DNA of 64,000 nucleotides from Streptomyces sp. WMMB 322 (GTDB lineage: Bacteria; Actinomycetota; Actinomycetes; Streptomycetales; Streptomycetaceae): assembly GCF_900090145.1 (NCBI RefSeq), contig NZ_FMHI01000017.1, forward strand, positions 1 through 64,000. The letters are read 5' to 3'. The position numbers and the translations under genes are program-made. The first letter of the stretch is position 1, and every line of letters starts with the position of its first letter. This document shows positions 39,638 through 49,491 of this stretch, piece after piece. The notes beneath the pieces are model-generated. The model searched no databases. It worked only from the letters and a program-made list of their open reading frames with translations, and was not told where the DNA came from.

Positions 39638-39655
39638 ATGTGAGGCAGTTCACAA
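39638..39655. promoter_or_regulatory. Probable Rex operator upstream of nuoA
   Basis: ATGTGAG-GCAG-TTCACAA matches the streptomycete Rex site (TTGTGAA-N4-TTCACAA) at 12 of 14 defined positions, as I remember the consensus. Rex is an NADH/NAD+ sensing repressor whose known targets include nuoA-N in S. coelicolor. The site falls just downstream of a TAGGAT -10 (minus strand, 39671-39676), where binding would block transcription. It could also be read as TGTGA-N6-TCACA, a Crp-like site. Confidence 0.75.
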
Positions 39656-39670
39656 GCCCCTGCGGGAGGC

Positions 39671-39676
39671 ATCCTA
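39671..39676 (-). promoter_or_regulatory. Candidate -10 of the nuo promoter
   Basis: TAGGAT on the minus strand. No good -35 is visible 17-19 bases further upstream. It would give a leader of about 150 bases containing the Rex site near its start. Confidence 0.4.
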
Positions 39677-40359
39677 TGCCCGGGCCCTGTGATCTGCGAC
39701 ACGGGGTCCCGTCAGGAGTTTGTGATCTCCACCACCCGGGGCCGAAACCGCACGTCAGAGGGGGTGTGGATCTCCAAGTGCGAGGGCCCGCGCAGCCCTT
39801 CGCCGCACGGCCGGGAAAGCGGCCGAACGGGCAGCGCACACGCCCCGTCGCCGGGCTGCGGGCACAGCCGGCGGATCCGTCCCGACAACGCCCGGACCGG
39901 CAGGACCGATACACGAAAGAGACCCCTGCGCAGCGTGAGCGAGACCTCCGGGCGGCGCCCGGAAGGCACTCCCCGGTCCGGCCGGCACCCCTCGGCGGGA
40001 TTCCGTCGGCGGACCGCTTGTGAACACCGGAACAAAGCCCCCGGTCCGGCCGCTTTCTTCACGCTCCACACACCACCTCCTCGACACCCAAAAGGCATGA
40101 CAGGGGTTCAATCGCCCATTCATGAACAGAATTGACGGTGGCGATGTGACCTGCACCACAGGCTCGGCTGGCAGCTCCTGCCACCTTTGCGCGGCGGGCA
40201 CAAGAGGTGATATGCGCCAGATCAATGCGCGCAATCCGGACAACTGCGTGGTCACGGGCCCGTAGTTGGGCGTCCCGTCGTGACCGGACCGAGACCTTTG
40301 AAGATCAACTCGTTCCCAACTGGGCGAATACGGACTCACTGTGGCGCATCGCACCTTCT
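39677..40359. other. Long intergenic region upstream of nuo and the NlpC/P60 gene
   Basis: About 680 bp with no gene I can support: frames on both strands lack starts, ribosome sites or known domains. The right half (after 40060) is AT-richer than the surroundings and probably regulatory. I looked for the ydaO/c-di-AMP riboswitch found ahead of some actinobacterial cell-wall hydrolases and did not find its conserved segments. Confidence 0.55.
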
Positions 40360-40389
40360 TTGAACGGATCATCCCGGCCCTGCTATCCA
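40360..40389 (+). promoter_or_regulatory. Promoter of the NlpC/P60 gene, probably leaderless
   Basis: TTGAAC (40360-40365), 18-bp spacer, TATCCA (40384-40389). The ATG at 40396 lies six bases beyond the -10, and no ribosome site precedes it, so the message probably starts at the ATG. Confidence 0.6.
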
Positions 40390-40395
40390 TGCCTC

Positions 40396-41163
40396 ATGTC
40401 CCGGAACGCTCACATACCCAGACACCGCAAACCGCGCACGACCAGCGGCTTGAACAAGGCGCTGCGTGCGGGTGCGACGGGCGGCGTCATGGGCACGGTC
40501 GCCCTGACCACGGCGATTTCGCCGGCCTCCTCGGCAGCCGAGAAGCACGACAAGGCCGCCGACACCGCCGAGATGGCTCTGGTCAGCCACTCCGTAGAGG
40601 GGTCCACCACCAGGGCAGCCGACTCGCTCAAGACCAACGCCCTCCAGCGCGAGGTGACTCAGGCCGAGACCAAGGCGGCCAAGAGCGCACAGACCACCGC
40701 GCACAAGGCCAAGCAGGCCGCCGAACGCAAGGCGGAGGCCGCGCGCAAGAAGGCCGCCGAGGAACGCGCTTCGCGCAGCACCGAGCGCACCGCACTCTCG
40801 GCCCCCAGCGGCAACGTCGCCGGACTCATCAGCTTCCTCAAGGCCCAGGTCGGCAAGTCCTATGTGCTGGGCGCCAGCGGGCCTTCCTCCTACGACTGCT
40901 CCGGTCTGACCCAGGTCGCCTTCAAGCAGCTCGGTGTCAGCCTGCCGCGCACCTCACAGGCGCAGTCCACCGAGGGCACCTCCGTCTCCCTGGACTCGCT
41001 GCAGAAGGGCGACCTCCTCTACTGGGGCGGCGCCGGCAGCGCGTACCACGTGGGCGTCTACGTCGGCGACGGCAAGTTCATCGGCGCGCAGAACTCCTCC
41101 ACGGGCGTCGTCGAGAAGCCCCTGGACTACGACCCGCCCACAGGGGCCGTCCGCCTGCTCTGA
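40396..41163 (+). CDS. Secreted NlpC/P60 peptidoglycan endopeptidase
   Basis: 255-aa exported cell-wall hydrolase. It has a signal peptide (basic RHRKPRTTSGLNKALR, hydrophobic GGVMGTVALTTAI, cleavage near SSAAEKHD), then an Ala/Lys/Glu-rich helical segment with coiled-coil character (about 75-130). A C-terminal NlpC/P60 domain follows with catalytic Cys in SSYDCSGLTQVAF, His in AYHVGVYVGDG, and the small polar third residue region after FIGAQN. It probably cleaves peptide cross-bridges in peptidoglycan. A longer frame upstream has no start logic. A perfect 20-bp terminator follows. Confidence 0.93.
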   Translation: MSRNAHIPRHRKPRTTSGLNKALRAGATGGVMGTVALTTAISPASSAAEKHDKAADTAEMALVSHSVEGSTTRAADSLKTNALQREVTQAETKAAKSAQTTAHKAKQAAERKAEAARKKAAEERASRSTERTALSAPSGNVAGLISFLKAQVGKSYVLGASGPSSYDCSGLTQVAFKQLGVSLPRTSQAQSTEGTSVSLDSLQKGDLLYWGGAGSAYHVGVYVGDGKFIGAQNSSTGVVEKPLDYDPPTGAVRLL

Positions 41164-41182
41164 CAACTCCCCGTCCCACACG

Positions 41183-41228
41183 GCACGAAGAAGGGGCCCG
41201 CCCGTTGAGGCGGGCCCCTTCTTCGTGC
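41183..41228. terminator. Bidirectional terminator
   Basis: Perfect 20-bp stem (41183-41202 with 41209-41228) and 6-base loop; the outer stem includes GAAGAAG/CTTCTTC, giving a T-rich end. It lies between the NlpC/P60 gene and the convergent reductase gene. Confidence 0.95.
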
Positions 41229-41462
41229 GTCGGCCCGGTATGTCCGGAGCGCGTCCACACGGTGTGCCCGGCGTGCGGACGCACGGCTGCGTGTTCGTCG
41301 TGCCCCGGTCGGACGACCTGCCGGGCGGCGAGGACGGGGCGCCTCCGCGGGCCCGGCAGCCTGATTCGGCTCTCGGCGCCCCGTACGCGCCCGGCACCGG
41401 ACGGAGGCGGCCCCGGGGGCGCGGGGGCGCCGGACCGCCGCGGGAGGGCCGCAGCGGTCGCG

Positions 41463-42746
41463 CTACGCGCGCGGAGCGACCTTGCTGAGGCCGTTGATGA
41501 CCCGGTCCATCGCGTCGCCGCCCGACGGGTCCGTCAGATTCGCCAGCATCTTCAGCGCGAAGCGCATCAGCAGCGGATGGGAGAGGCCGCGTTCGGTGGC
41601 CACCTTCATCACCTTCGGGTTGCCGATCAGCTTCACGAACGCGCGGCCCAGCGTGTAGTAGCCCCCGTAGGTCTCCTTGAGGATCTTCGGGTAGCGGCGC
41701 AGGGCCAGTTCGCGCTGCGCGGGCGTGGCACGCGCGTGCGCCTGGACGATCGTCTCCGCGGCGATGACGCCCGACTCCATGGCGTACGCGATGCCTTCGC
41801 CGTTGAACGGGTTCACCAGGCCGCCCGCGTCGCCGACGAGCAGCAGACCGCGCGTGTAGTGCGGCTGCCGGTTGAAGGCCATGGGGAGCGCGGCACCGCG
41901 GATGGGGCCCGTCATGTTCTCCGGGGTGTAGCCCCACTCCTCCGGCATGGACGCCGTCCACGCCTTGAGGATCTCCCGCCAGTCCAGCTCCTTGAAGTCC
42001 TCCGAGGTGTTGAGGACGCCGAGGCCGACGTTGCTCGTGCCGTCGCCCATGCCGAACACCCAGCCGTAGCCGGGCAGCAGGCGGTCCTGGGCCCCGCGCC
42101 GGTCCCACAGCTCCAGCCAGGACTCCAGGTAGTCGTCGTCGTGGCGCGGCGAGGTGAAGTACGTGCGGACGGCGACGCCCATCGGACGGTCCTCGCGCCT
42201 GTGCAGGCCCATCTTGAGGGAGAGGCGCGTGGAGTTGCCGTCCGCGGCGACGACGAGGGGCGCGTGGAAGGTGACCGGGGTCTTCTCCTCGCCCAGCTTG
42301 GCGTGGACACCGGTGATGCGGCCCGCGGAGTCCAGGATCGGCTCGCCCACGTTGCAGCGCTCGTACATGCGGGCGCCGGCCTTCTCGGCCTGCCGGGCGA
42401 GCTGCTCGTCGAAGTCGTCCCGCTTGCGCACGAGTCCGTAGTCGGGGTAGGTGGCCAGCTCCGGCCAGTCGAGTTCGAGGCGCTGTCCGCCGCCGATGAT
42501 GCGCAGACCCTTGTTGCGCAGCCAGCCGGCCTCCTCGGAGATGTCGATGCCCATGGCGACGAGCTGCTTCGCGGCCCGCGGCGTGAGGCCGTCGCCGCAC
42601 ACCTTCTCCCGGGGGAAGGCGGTCTTCTCGAGGAGCAGCACGTCCAGGCCGCTGCGGGCCAGATGGTAGGCGGTGGTGGCCCCGGCGGGGCCGGCACCTA
42701 CGACGATCACATCGGCGGTCCGCTCGGAGGTGACGGTGTCAGTCAC
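41463..42746 (-). CDS. Geranylgeranyl reductase family flavoprotein (menaquinone saturation)
   Basis: FAD-dependent reductase of isoprenoid chains, 427 aa, GTG 42746 with GGGAG upstream. N-terminal Rossmann GAGPAGATTAYHLA, PREKVCGDGLTPRA (typical of the family), second FAD motif LLLVGDAGGLVNPFNGEGI. In actinobacteria such enzymes (MenJ type) saturate one or more double bonds of the menaquinone side chain. Its position beside nuo, ubiE, mqnA and mqnC supports a menaquinone role over chlorophyll-like substrates. Confidence 0.88.
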   Translation of the reverse strand: MTDTVTSERTADVIVVGAGPAGATTAYHLARSGLDVLLLEKTAFPREKVCGDGLTPRAAKQLVAMGIDISEEAGWLRNKGLRIIGGGQRLELDWPELATYPDYGLVRKRDDFDEQLARQAEKAGARMYERCNVGEPILDSAGRITGVHAKLGEEKTPVTFHAPLVVAADGNSTRLSLKMGLHRREDRPMGVAVRTYFTSPRHDDDYLESWLELWDRRGAQDRLLPGYGWVFGMGDGTSNVGLGVLNTSEDFKELDWREILKAWTASMPEEWGYTPENMTGPIRGAALPMAFNRQPHYTRGLLLVGDAGGLVNPFNGEGIAYAMESGVIAAETIVQAHARATPAQRELALRRYPKILKETYGGYYTLGRAFVKLIGNPKVMKVATERGLSHPLLMRFALKMLANLTDPSGGDAMDRVINGLSKVAPRA

Positions 42747-42920
42747 AAGGACTCCCGCAAAGGCTGGGTACTGGGCAGTCGCAGTCTATGAGGCCGTGCC
42801 GGGACGTCCTGCACGCCCCTTCGAACGGGCTCCCCGCCGGCGCCGCACGGACACCTCACCGGCGCTTCCGCCCCGCCGGCACTGTGTGGCCCCGGCTCCG
42901 GCCCCGGCAGCGGCCCCGGC

Positions 42921-42960
42921 ACACCGGCACACCGGCACACCGGCACACCGGCACACCGGC
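42921..42960. repeat. Tandem 8-bp repeat, five units
   Basis: Five perfect copies of ACACCGGC, ending four bases before the Imm5-like ATG. Because the unit is not a multiple of three and lies outside the gene, a change in copy number would alter spacing to any upstream promoter or ribosome site. Confidence 0.95.
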
Positions 42961-42964
42961 AAGA

Positions 42965-43510
42965 ATGTCGCACGTGCCGACCGGACCGGGCGACTTCGAG
43001 CTGACGATGGACGAACTGCGGGCCGTGGCCCGCTACGCAGCCGCGAGCGCGCAGGAAGTCCTCCACCTCTACGAGGACGCTCAACCCGAGGACGCGCGGC
43101 CCCGCGCCGCCGTCGAGGCCGCATGGACCTTCGCGAACGGCGCTCCACGGACAAGGCTTCAGCGCGTCGCCTCGCTGGACGCGCACCGTTCGGCGAGAGA
43201 CGCCACCGGCGAAGCCGCCGTCCATGCCGCGCGTGCTGCGGGCGACGCGGCGGCCGCTGCGTACCTGCATCCTCTTGCGAAAGCGACCCAGGTCGGCCAC
43301 ATCCTGCGGGCGGCCGCAAGCGCGGCGCGGGCAGCCGAGTTGCACGCCGGCGACGACCCCGCCGTGGGGGACGCGGTGATCCGGCGAGCCCGGCAGCGCG
43401 CCACGCCCGTCCTCATCGACGTCCTCGGCCGCTACCCCCTCGCCCCCACGGGAAGGAGCCGCGTCGCACACCTGATGAAGTCCCTGGACAGCTCACTGCG
43501 AAGGCCGTAG
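42965..43510 (+). CDS. Imm5-like putative immunity protein
   Basis: 181-aa all-helical protein of the Imm-5 group, often mislabelled SbcC. Ala-rich repeats of paired helices: FELTMDELRAVARYAAASAQ, RPRAAVEAAWTF, LQRVASLDAHRSARD, AAGDAAAAAYLHPLAKATQVGHI, and RATPVLIDVLGRYP. Family assignment is from memory of this pattern. Such proteins are predicted immunity proteins for polymorphic toxins, but no toxin gene is near. ATG 42965 directly follows five 8-bp repeats and has no ribosome site; GTG 42972 is out of frame. It is divergent from the reductase gene. Confidence 0.7.
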   Translation: MSHVPTGPGDFELTMDELRAVARYAAASAQEVLHLYEDAQPEDARPRAAVEAAWTFANGAPRTRLQRVASLDAHRSARDATGEAAVHAARAAGDAAAAAYLHPLAKATQVGHILRAAASAARAAELHAGDDPAVGDAVIRRARQRATPVLIDVLGRYPLAPTGRSRVAHLMKSLDSSLRRP

Positions 43511-43595
43511 TGCGGGACTCCGCGCCGCGCCGCCGTGCGCCCGCCCCTGCGTGCACCCGGCGGGCAGGAGCGTCAGGTGGCCCTGACGGGCGCTC

Positions 43596-44288
43596 CTAGG
43601 GACGTACGCCGCGGTGCAGGGCCACCACACCGCCCGTCAGATCCCTCCAGGCCACCTTCTCCCAGCCCGCCTGCTGGAGTTGGCGCGCGAGCGCGGGCTG
43701 GTCGGGCCAGGCGCGGATCGACTCGGCGAGATAGACGTACGCGTCGGGGCTGGAGGAGACGGCCCTGGCCACCGGAGGCAGGGCCCGCATCAGGTACTCG
43801 CTGTAGACGGTGCGGAACGGCGCCCAGGTGGGGTGGCTGAACTCGCAGATGACCACGCGGCCGCCCGGGGCGGTGACGCGGTGCAGCTCCCGCAGGGCGC
43901 CGTCGGTGTCGTGCACGTTGCGCAGCCCGAAGGAGATCGTCACGGCGTCGAACACGCCGTCGCGGAAGGGCAGTCGGGTCGCGTCGCCGGCGGTGAACGG
44001 CATCCAGGGGAGCCGCTTCTTGCCCTCCTTCAGCATCCCGAGGCTGAAGTCGCAGGGCACCGTGTACGCGCCCGCCGCCGCGAACGGCTGCGACGAGGTG
44101 CCCGTCCCGGCGGCCAGGTCCAGCACGCGCTCACCCGGCCGCGCGTCGACGGCACCGGCGACGGCCCGCCGCCACAGCCGTGTCTGCCCGAGGGAGAGCA
44201 CGTCGTTGGTGATGTCGTACCGCGCGGCGACGTCGTCGAACATCGCGGCGACTTCGTGCGGCTGCTTGTCCAGGGATGCGCGGGTCAC
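43596..44288 (-). CDS. menG: Demethylmenaquinone methyltransferase
   Basis: SAM-dependent C-methyltransferase of the UbiE/MenG family, 230 aa, doing the last methylation of menaquinone. Signatures: [29 protein letters not shown] motif [36 protein letters not shown] and [19 protein letters not shown]. Starts at GTG 44288. Lies downstream of mqnC on the same strand, about 80 bp apart. Confidence 0.95.
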   Translation of the reverse strand: MTRASLDKQPHEVAAMFDDVAARYDITNDVLSLGQTRLWRRAVAGAVDARPGERVLDLAAGTGTSSQPFAAAGAYTVPCDFSLGMLKEGKKRLPWMPFTAGDATRLPFRDGVFDAVTISFGLRNVHDTDGALRELHRVTAPGGRVVICEFSHPTWAPFRTVYSEYLMRALPPVARAVSSSPDAYVYLAESIRAWPDQPALARQLQQAGWEKVAWRDLTGGVVALHRGVRP

Positions 44289-44367
44289 GTCCCCATTGTG
44301 GCCCGTACCGCACGGCCACGCGCCGCCGGGGGCGCGCAGCGGCGGCCGGGGACCGCTCCGGCGGGGA

Positions 44368-45564
44368 CTACTTCGCCTCGATCAGGTTGAGTTCGGGATG
44401 CGCGCTGCCGCCCTCGATCGCCGTCGAGGAGAAGTGGGAGACGACGCGGTCGTCGGAGGGGTCGTCCGCCGGGTCCTCGTGGACGACCAGATGCTCGTAC
44501 GTCGTGCTGCGCTGCGCGGGGACCCGGTCCGCGGAACGGATCAGTTCGAGCAGCTCCATCCGGTTCGAGCGGTGCCTGGCGCCCGCGGAGGAGACCACGT
44601 TCTCCTCCAGCATCACCGAGCCGAGGTCGTCGGCGCCGTAGTGCAGGGAGAGCTGACCGACCTCCTTGCCCGTCGTGAGCCAGGAGCCCTGGATGTGCGC
44701 CACGTTGTCGAAGAAGAGCCGCGCGACGGCGATCATCCGCAGGTACTCGAAGAGCGTGGCCTGCGTCCGGCCCTTCAGGTGGTTGTTCTCCGGCTGGTAC
44801 GTGTACGGGATGAAGGCGCGGAAGCCTCCCGTGCGGTCCTGCACGTCGCGGATCATCCGCAGGTGCTCGATCCGCTCGGCGTTGGTCTCGCCGGTGCCCA
44901 TCAGCATCGTCGAGGTCGACTCCACGCCGAGGTTGTGGGCGGTCTCCATGATCTCCAGCCACCGCTCGCCCGACTCCTTCAGCGGCGCGATGGCCTTGCG
45001 CGCCCGCGCCGGAAGCAGCTCGGCTCCGGCGCCCGCGAAGGAGTCGAGGCCCGCGGCGCTGATGCGGCGGATCGCCTCCTCCGGGGTGACGCCGGAGATC
45101 TTCGCCATGTGCTCCACCTCGGAGGCGCCGAGCGAGTGGATCACGAGCTGCGGGAAGCGCTCCTTGATGGCGGCGAAGTGCTCCTCGTAGTACTCCACCC
45201 CGTAGTCCGGGTGGTGGCCGCCCTGGAACATGATCTGGGTGCCGCCCAGTTCGACCGTCTCGGCGCAGCGGCGCAGGATGTCGTCGAGGTCGCGCGTCCA
45301 GACGTCGTCGCTCTTCGGCGAGGCGTAGAAGGCGCAGAACTTGCAAGCGGTCACACACGAGTTGGTGTAGTTGATGTTCCGCTCGATGATGTACGTCGCG
45401 ATGTGCTCGGTGCCCGCGTAGCGCTTGCGCCGGGCGGCGTCGGCCGCCGCGCCCAGGGCGTGCAGCGGCGCCGATCGGTAGAGGTCGAGCGCTTCCTCGG
45501 GGGTGATACGGCCGCCCTCGGCGGCGCGGTCGAGAACGGCCTGACGGTCGGCGGTTTCGGGCAC
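44368..45564 (-). CDS. mqnC: Cyclic dehypoxanthinyl futalosine synthase
   Basis: Radical-SAM enzyme of the futalosine route to menaquinone, 398 aa, converting dehypoxanthine futalosine to its cyclic form. Fe-S motif C-x3-C-x2-C in [14 protein letters not shown], preceded by IERNINYTN. Other markers: [36 protein letters not shown] and [16 protein letters not shown] 45564 has GGAGGG eight bases upstream. Confidence 0.95.
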   Translation of the reverse strand: MPETADRQAVLDRAAEGGRITPEEALDLYRSAPLHALGAAADAARRKRYAGTEHIATYIIERNINYTNSCVTACKFCAFYASPKSDDVWTRDLDDILRRCAETVELGGTQIMFQGGHHPDYGVEYYEEHFAAIKERFPQLVIHSLGASEVEHMAKISGVTPEEAIRRISAAGLDSFAGAGAELLPARARKAIAPLKESGERWLEIMETAHNLGVESTSTMLMGTGETNAERIEHLRMIRDVQDRTGGFRAFIPYTYQPENNHLKGRTQATLFEYLRMIAVARLFFDNVAHIQGSWLTTGKEVGQLSLHYGADDLGSVMLEENVVSSAGARHRSNRMELLELIRSADRVPAQRSTTYEHLVVHEDPADDPSDDRVVSHFSSTAIEGGSAHPELNLIEAK

Positions 45565-45657
45565 CGGGGCGTCCCTCCGGGGGTGGCTGGCGGCATTCCT
45601 TTGCCAGGCCAGCGTACGCCAGGGGCGTGTGGCGGCTTCGGCCAGCGCCCCCGGGCC

Positions 45658-46755
<1,098 letters not shown>

Positions 46756-46816
46756 TCAGAGACTTCTTAGCGGGGTTCTGGGAGCAGGGCGACCCTTATA
46801 GGCCCAAGGAGGGCTT

Positions 46817-47020
46817 ATGGCTACCGGAACCGTCAAGTGGTTCAACGCTGAAAAGGGCTTTGGCTTCATCGCCCAGGACGGCGGCGGTCCCGATGTCTTC
46901 GTCCACTACTCCGCGATCAACGCGACTGGCTTCCGCTCCCTGGAGGAGAACCAGCTCGTGAGCTTCGACGTGACCCAGGGTCCGAAGGGGCCGCAGGCGG
47001 AGAACGTCACCCCTCAGTGA
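46817..47020 (+). CDS. Cold-shock protein, CspA family
   Basis: 67-aa single-domain RNA chaperone. RNP1 KGFGFIAQ and RNP2 VFVHYSAI are both present, in the expected five-strand OB fold starting [17 protein letters not shown] lies six bases before the ATG. The leader is long (about 130 bases) and a perfect terminator follows, so it is transcribed alone. Confidence 0.97.
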   Translation: MATGTVKWFNAEKGFGFIAQDGGGPDVFVHYSAINATGFRSLEENQLVSFDVTQGPKGPQAENVTPQ

Positions 47021-47038
47021 CCTGAGTCGTAACACCCA

Positions 47039-47073
47039 AGGAGCCCCTGCCGGACTTGCCGGCAGGGGCTCCT
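47039..47073 (+). terminator. Terminator of the cold-shock gene
   Basis: Perfect 15-bp stem (47039-47053 with 47059-47073), 5-base loop, 18 bp after the stop codon. Confidence 0.93.
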
Positions 47074-47499
47074 GCCGTGCGGTGCGGCTGCGGCTGTGCG
47101 GCGCCGTCCCCTTGTTGCCCGCGTCCTCCCCGTCCTCCGCGTCCCCGCGCTCCCCCGTCCTCCCCGTCCCCGTCCTCCGCTCAGGGGCGGCCCGCGGGTC
47201 CTGGACCCCGGTGACCCCGGAAGGGCGGCGGGGGGCCGTGCGCAGCCGGGGAGAGAAGGGCGGGCCCGGGCCGGCTGCCGTGCCGTCCGCCCCCTCACAG
47301 TCCCCGGGCGAACCCCTCGCGCGGTCGCCGCGATTGCCACCGAATACCCCCGCATGTACGGAAGTTGCCCTGCTCAGGCTCTGTACGTGTGTGCTAAAAG
47401 TGCATCCGCCCCGGGGGCAAATTGTGGCCGCCGCAGTACCGTCAGTCAGGCACCGGGTTAAGGGGACCATCGGGAACGCTCGGAGCACGGGAGCTGCTC
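47074..47499. other. Intergenic region before the zinc-ribbon membrane protein
   Basis: 426 bp without a supported gene. The left part is C/T-rich with reiterated CCGCGTCCCC-like runs (about 47105-47180). The last 120 bp, AT-richer (around TGTGTGCTAAAAGTGC at 47388-47403), probably hold the promoter of the next gene. Confidence 0.5.
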
Positions 47500-48369
47500 A
47501 TGCTGACCACATGCCCGCACTGCGGCACCAGATCGCCGGCCACGGCCGACGCTTGCGCGGGATGCGACCGCGCCCTGTATCCACTCACGGCGCCACCGCC
47601 GCCACCACCGTTCAAATTCCGCACCAGGACGAACTATGTCCGGCTGGGTATCACCCTGGGCGTCATGGCTCTCCTGGTCGGAGCGGGCACGTCCTCCGGG
47701 ATTCTGATGAACCGCGAGGACGCCCGGGACAACCGCGCGGCGGACAATCAGGTCTCTCAGTACAAGATGGTCGACACGGGGGCCTCCCCCGAGCCTTCGG
47801 TGACGTCCGACGCCCCGTCGCCGAAGCCCAAGAAGAAAAAGACCGAGTCGCCCAGCCCCACCACCAGCAAGCCGGCCACCAGCACACCCCCGAAGCCCAA
47901 GCCTCCCAAGGAAACCCCCGGTGACGGCCTGCCGGACGGATTCCACACCGTCGTCGACGAGAAGGGCTTCTCCCTTGCCGTGATGGACGGTTGGGAGCGC
48001 AGGGAACTGAGCCCCAACCAGATCGGCTATCTGCCGCCGACCGGTGACGAGTACCTCCACGTCAGCGAGTTGCCCAGCGCACCGAGAGCCTCTTTCATCA
48101 ACTTCCTGGAGATGGAGAAGGCGATGCAGGGGACCAACGGCTACGAGCGGATCAGCCTTCAGCACGTCACGTTCCAGGGACACGCGGGCGCGCGCTGGGA
48201 GTTCGTCTACACGCCGGACTCCGGCGAGACGATGCACGTCGTCCAGCAGGCGTACATCGACGACGAGGGCACCGAGTACACGATCTACTTCGAAGCCAGG
48301 CACCGCCTCTGGGACTCCGAGAAGGAAAAGGTCTTCAGCACGGCCCTCGACACCTGGAAGCAGCCTTAG
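47500..48369 (+). CDS. Zinc-ribbon membrane protein with extracytoplasmic domain
   Basis: 289 aa. N-terminal zinc ribbon (CPHCG and CAGC, 12 residues apart), Pro-rich stretch, one transmembrane helix (about 52-72, GITLGVMALLVGAGTSSGIL), then a Lys/Pro/Ser/Thr linker (about 100-150). A folded domain follows to the C-terminus (GFSLAVMDGWERREL, YLHVSELPSAP, ARWEFVYTPDSGETMHVVQQAYIDDEG), resembling serine/threonine-kinase-associated extracellular sensor domains. ATG 47500 has GGGAG seven bases upstream. Its function is unknown; topology puts the ribbon inside and the domain outside. Confidence 0.82.
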   Translation: MLTTCPHCGTRSPATADACAGCDRALYPLTAPPPPPPFKFRTRTNYVRLGITLGVMALLVGAGTSSGILMNREDARDNRAADNQVSQYKMVDTGASPEPSVTSDAPSPKPKKKKTESPSPTTSKPATSTPPKPKPPKETPGDGLPDGFHTVVDEKGFSLAVMDGWERRELSPNQIGYLPPTGDEYLHVSELPSAPRASFINFLEMEKAMQGTNGYERISLQHVTFQGHAGARWEFVYTPDSGETMHVVQQAYIDDEGTEYTIYFEARHRLWDSEKEKVFSTALDTWKQP

Positions 48370-48466
48370 CGAACACCTGGCGACAGCCCTGGAGAGCGAC
48401 GGGAACAGCGAGAACGGGTGAGGGCACGACGGCCGGCCGAAGGGAGCAGGTTCCAAGTCCCTCACG

Positions 48467-48509
48467 GTCAGGGGCGGTTGACCATTCCCCCAGGTCAACC
48501 GCCCCTGAC
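48467..48509 (+). terminator. Terminator after the zinc-ribbon protein
   Basis: Perfect 17-bp stem (48467-48483 with 48493-48509), 9-base loop, about 100 bp beyond the stop. Confidence 0.9.
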
Positions 48510-48621
48510 GTCTCAGCACCGTGCGAGCGCCTCGCGGGGCCTCAGCCTCACACCGCTCGCGCGAGCGCCCGGCCGGCGGCGGCGCGGGGGCCCGGCCCGG
48601 CGGCGGACGGGCGTCCGCGCG

Positions 48622-49125
48622 CTACTTCAGAACGCCGCAGTTCGAGCCGCTGTTGTAGTACTCCTCGTCACCGATGACACCGCTCCACTCGATGCAGTGC
48701 CCGGCCCCCTCCGCCACGTACACCGGGCCCGCGTACGAAGTGAACTCGCCCTCGTCGACGACCGGTCGGGTCTCCTCGTCGTCGAGGAGCACGCGAACGG
48801 ATGCCGCCATGTGAATCGGATCGTCCTTCGCGTTGCGCACCGTGACGACGCAGTTCTTGCCGGTCCTGGAGTTGTACGTCAGGAAGACGGTGCCCAGGTC
48901 GGCGATACCGGCGGAGTTCACCACCGAGTACCCGGCGCCGCACGCCCCGTTGTAGGCCGCCTTCGGTGCGGGGCTCGCGGCACCGGCGGTTGCACCCGCC
49001 GTGGCCGCACCCGGCGTCGCGCCGGTGGCCGTCGTCGCCGCGGAGGCGGCGCCCGCGGTCGCCAGCAGGCCGGTGCCCGCGACGAACAGGGTGACGGCTG
49101 CCAGGGCTGCACTCTTGGAACGCAT
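48622..49125 (-). CDS. sapA: Spore-associated protein A (SapA)-like secreted protein
   Basis: 167 aa. Signal peptide (basic MRSKSAALAAVTLFVAGTG, cleavage near ASA-AT), an Ala/Thr/Gly-rich spacer of about 30 residues, then a domain of about 105 residues. The domain's start, AAYNGACGAGYSVVNSAGI, and segment GTVFLTYNSRTGKNCVVTVRN match SapA, an abundant spore-surface protein of S. coelicolor. Four cysteines suggest two disulphides. ATG 49125 follows GGGGGAA. Divergent from an XRE-TetR regulator. Confidence 0.87.
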   Translation of the reverse strand: MRSKSAALAAVTLFVAGTGLLATAGAASAATTATGATPGAATAGATAGAASPAPKAAYNGACGAGYSVVNSAGIADLGTVFLTYNSRTGKNCVVTVRNAKDDPIHMAASVRVLLDDEETRPVVDEGEFTSYAGPVYVAEGAGHCIEWSGVIGDEEYYNSGSNCGVLK

Positions 49126-49450
49126 AACTGTTCCCCCAGTCATGGTCGTTGGTCTTGCCCGGTCGTTGGTCGTCGATCGTTTCGGTCGATGGTCGGTCGA
49201 TCGTTTCGGTCGATCGGGATCAGCGGCGTCCGCAGTCCACCCAGGGAGACCTGTCAGGCGGTGCGGGGGTTGTACACCGATCCCGGACTGACCGGCGGAC
49301 GTATCCCGGGCGGACCGGCGGGCGTGGGGCCTGTCCGGCACATCTTCGGTGGTGCCGATGGCACCGCGAGTAGGTGTTGCGCTACTGACCGGCACACCAG
49401 TCAGCATCACAACACCTATCTGCCTGCACTTTTCCAGGAAATCGAAGAAG
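49126..49450. other. sapA / regulator divergent region
   Basis: About 325 bp between sapA and the regulator promoter. Near sapA it holds two 19-bp repeats (49172-49190 and 49196-49214), listed separately. The rest shows no gene. Confidence 0.5.
49172..49214. repeat. Tandem 19-bp repeat upstream of sapA
   Basis: Two exact copies of GTCGATCGTTTCGGTCGAT, offset 24 bp, 47-89 bp upstream of the sapA ATG. The pieces GGTCG and GGTCGTTGGTC also recur nearby. It may be a cluster of protein-binding sites. Confidence 0.85.
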
Positions 49451-49474
49451 TATAGTTGCGTTTTTCTCAACGCA
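49451..49474 (+). promoter_or_regulatory. Promoter/operator of the XRE-TetR regulator
   Basis: TATAGT (49451-49456) is a good -10. It is followed at once by the palindrome TGCGTT-TTTCTC-AACGCA (49457-49474), which covers the expected transcription start. This arrangement suggests autorepression. Confidence 0.6.
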
Positions 49475-49491
49475 CTCGTACTGTGACGCAC

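Noticed and set aside
39640-39655. Crp site (TGTGA-N6-TCACA)
   Set aside because: The same bases fit the Rex site in the known nuo context better; kept only as an alternative.
39677-40390. Open frames of up to about 210 codons in the nuo/NlpC gap
   Set aside because: No start logic or recognisable protein; codon bias unlike neighbouring genes.
40060-40395. c-di-AMP (ydaO) riboswitch ahead of the NlpC/P60 gene
   Set aside because: Looked for because such hydrolases often have one; the conserved segments were not found, and the predicted promoter leaves no room for a leader.
42921-42960. CRISPR-like array
   Set aside because: Units are 8 bp with no spacers and no cas genes.
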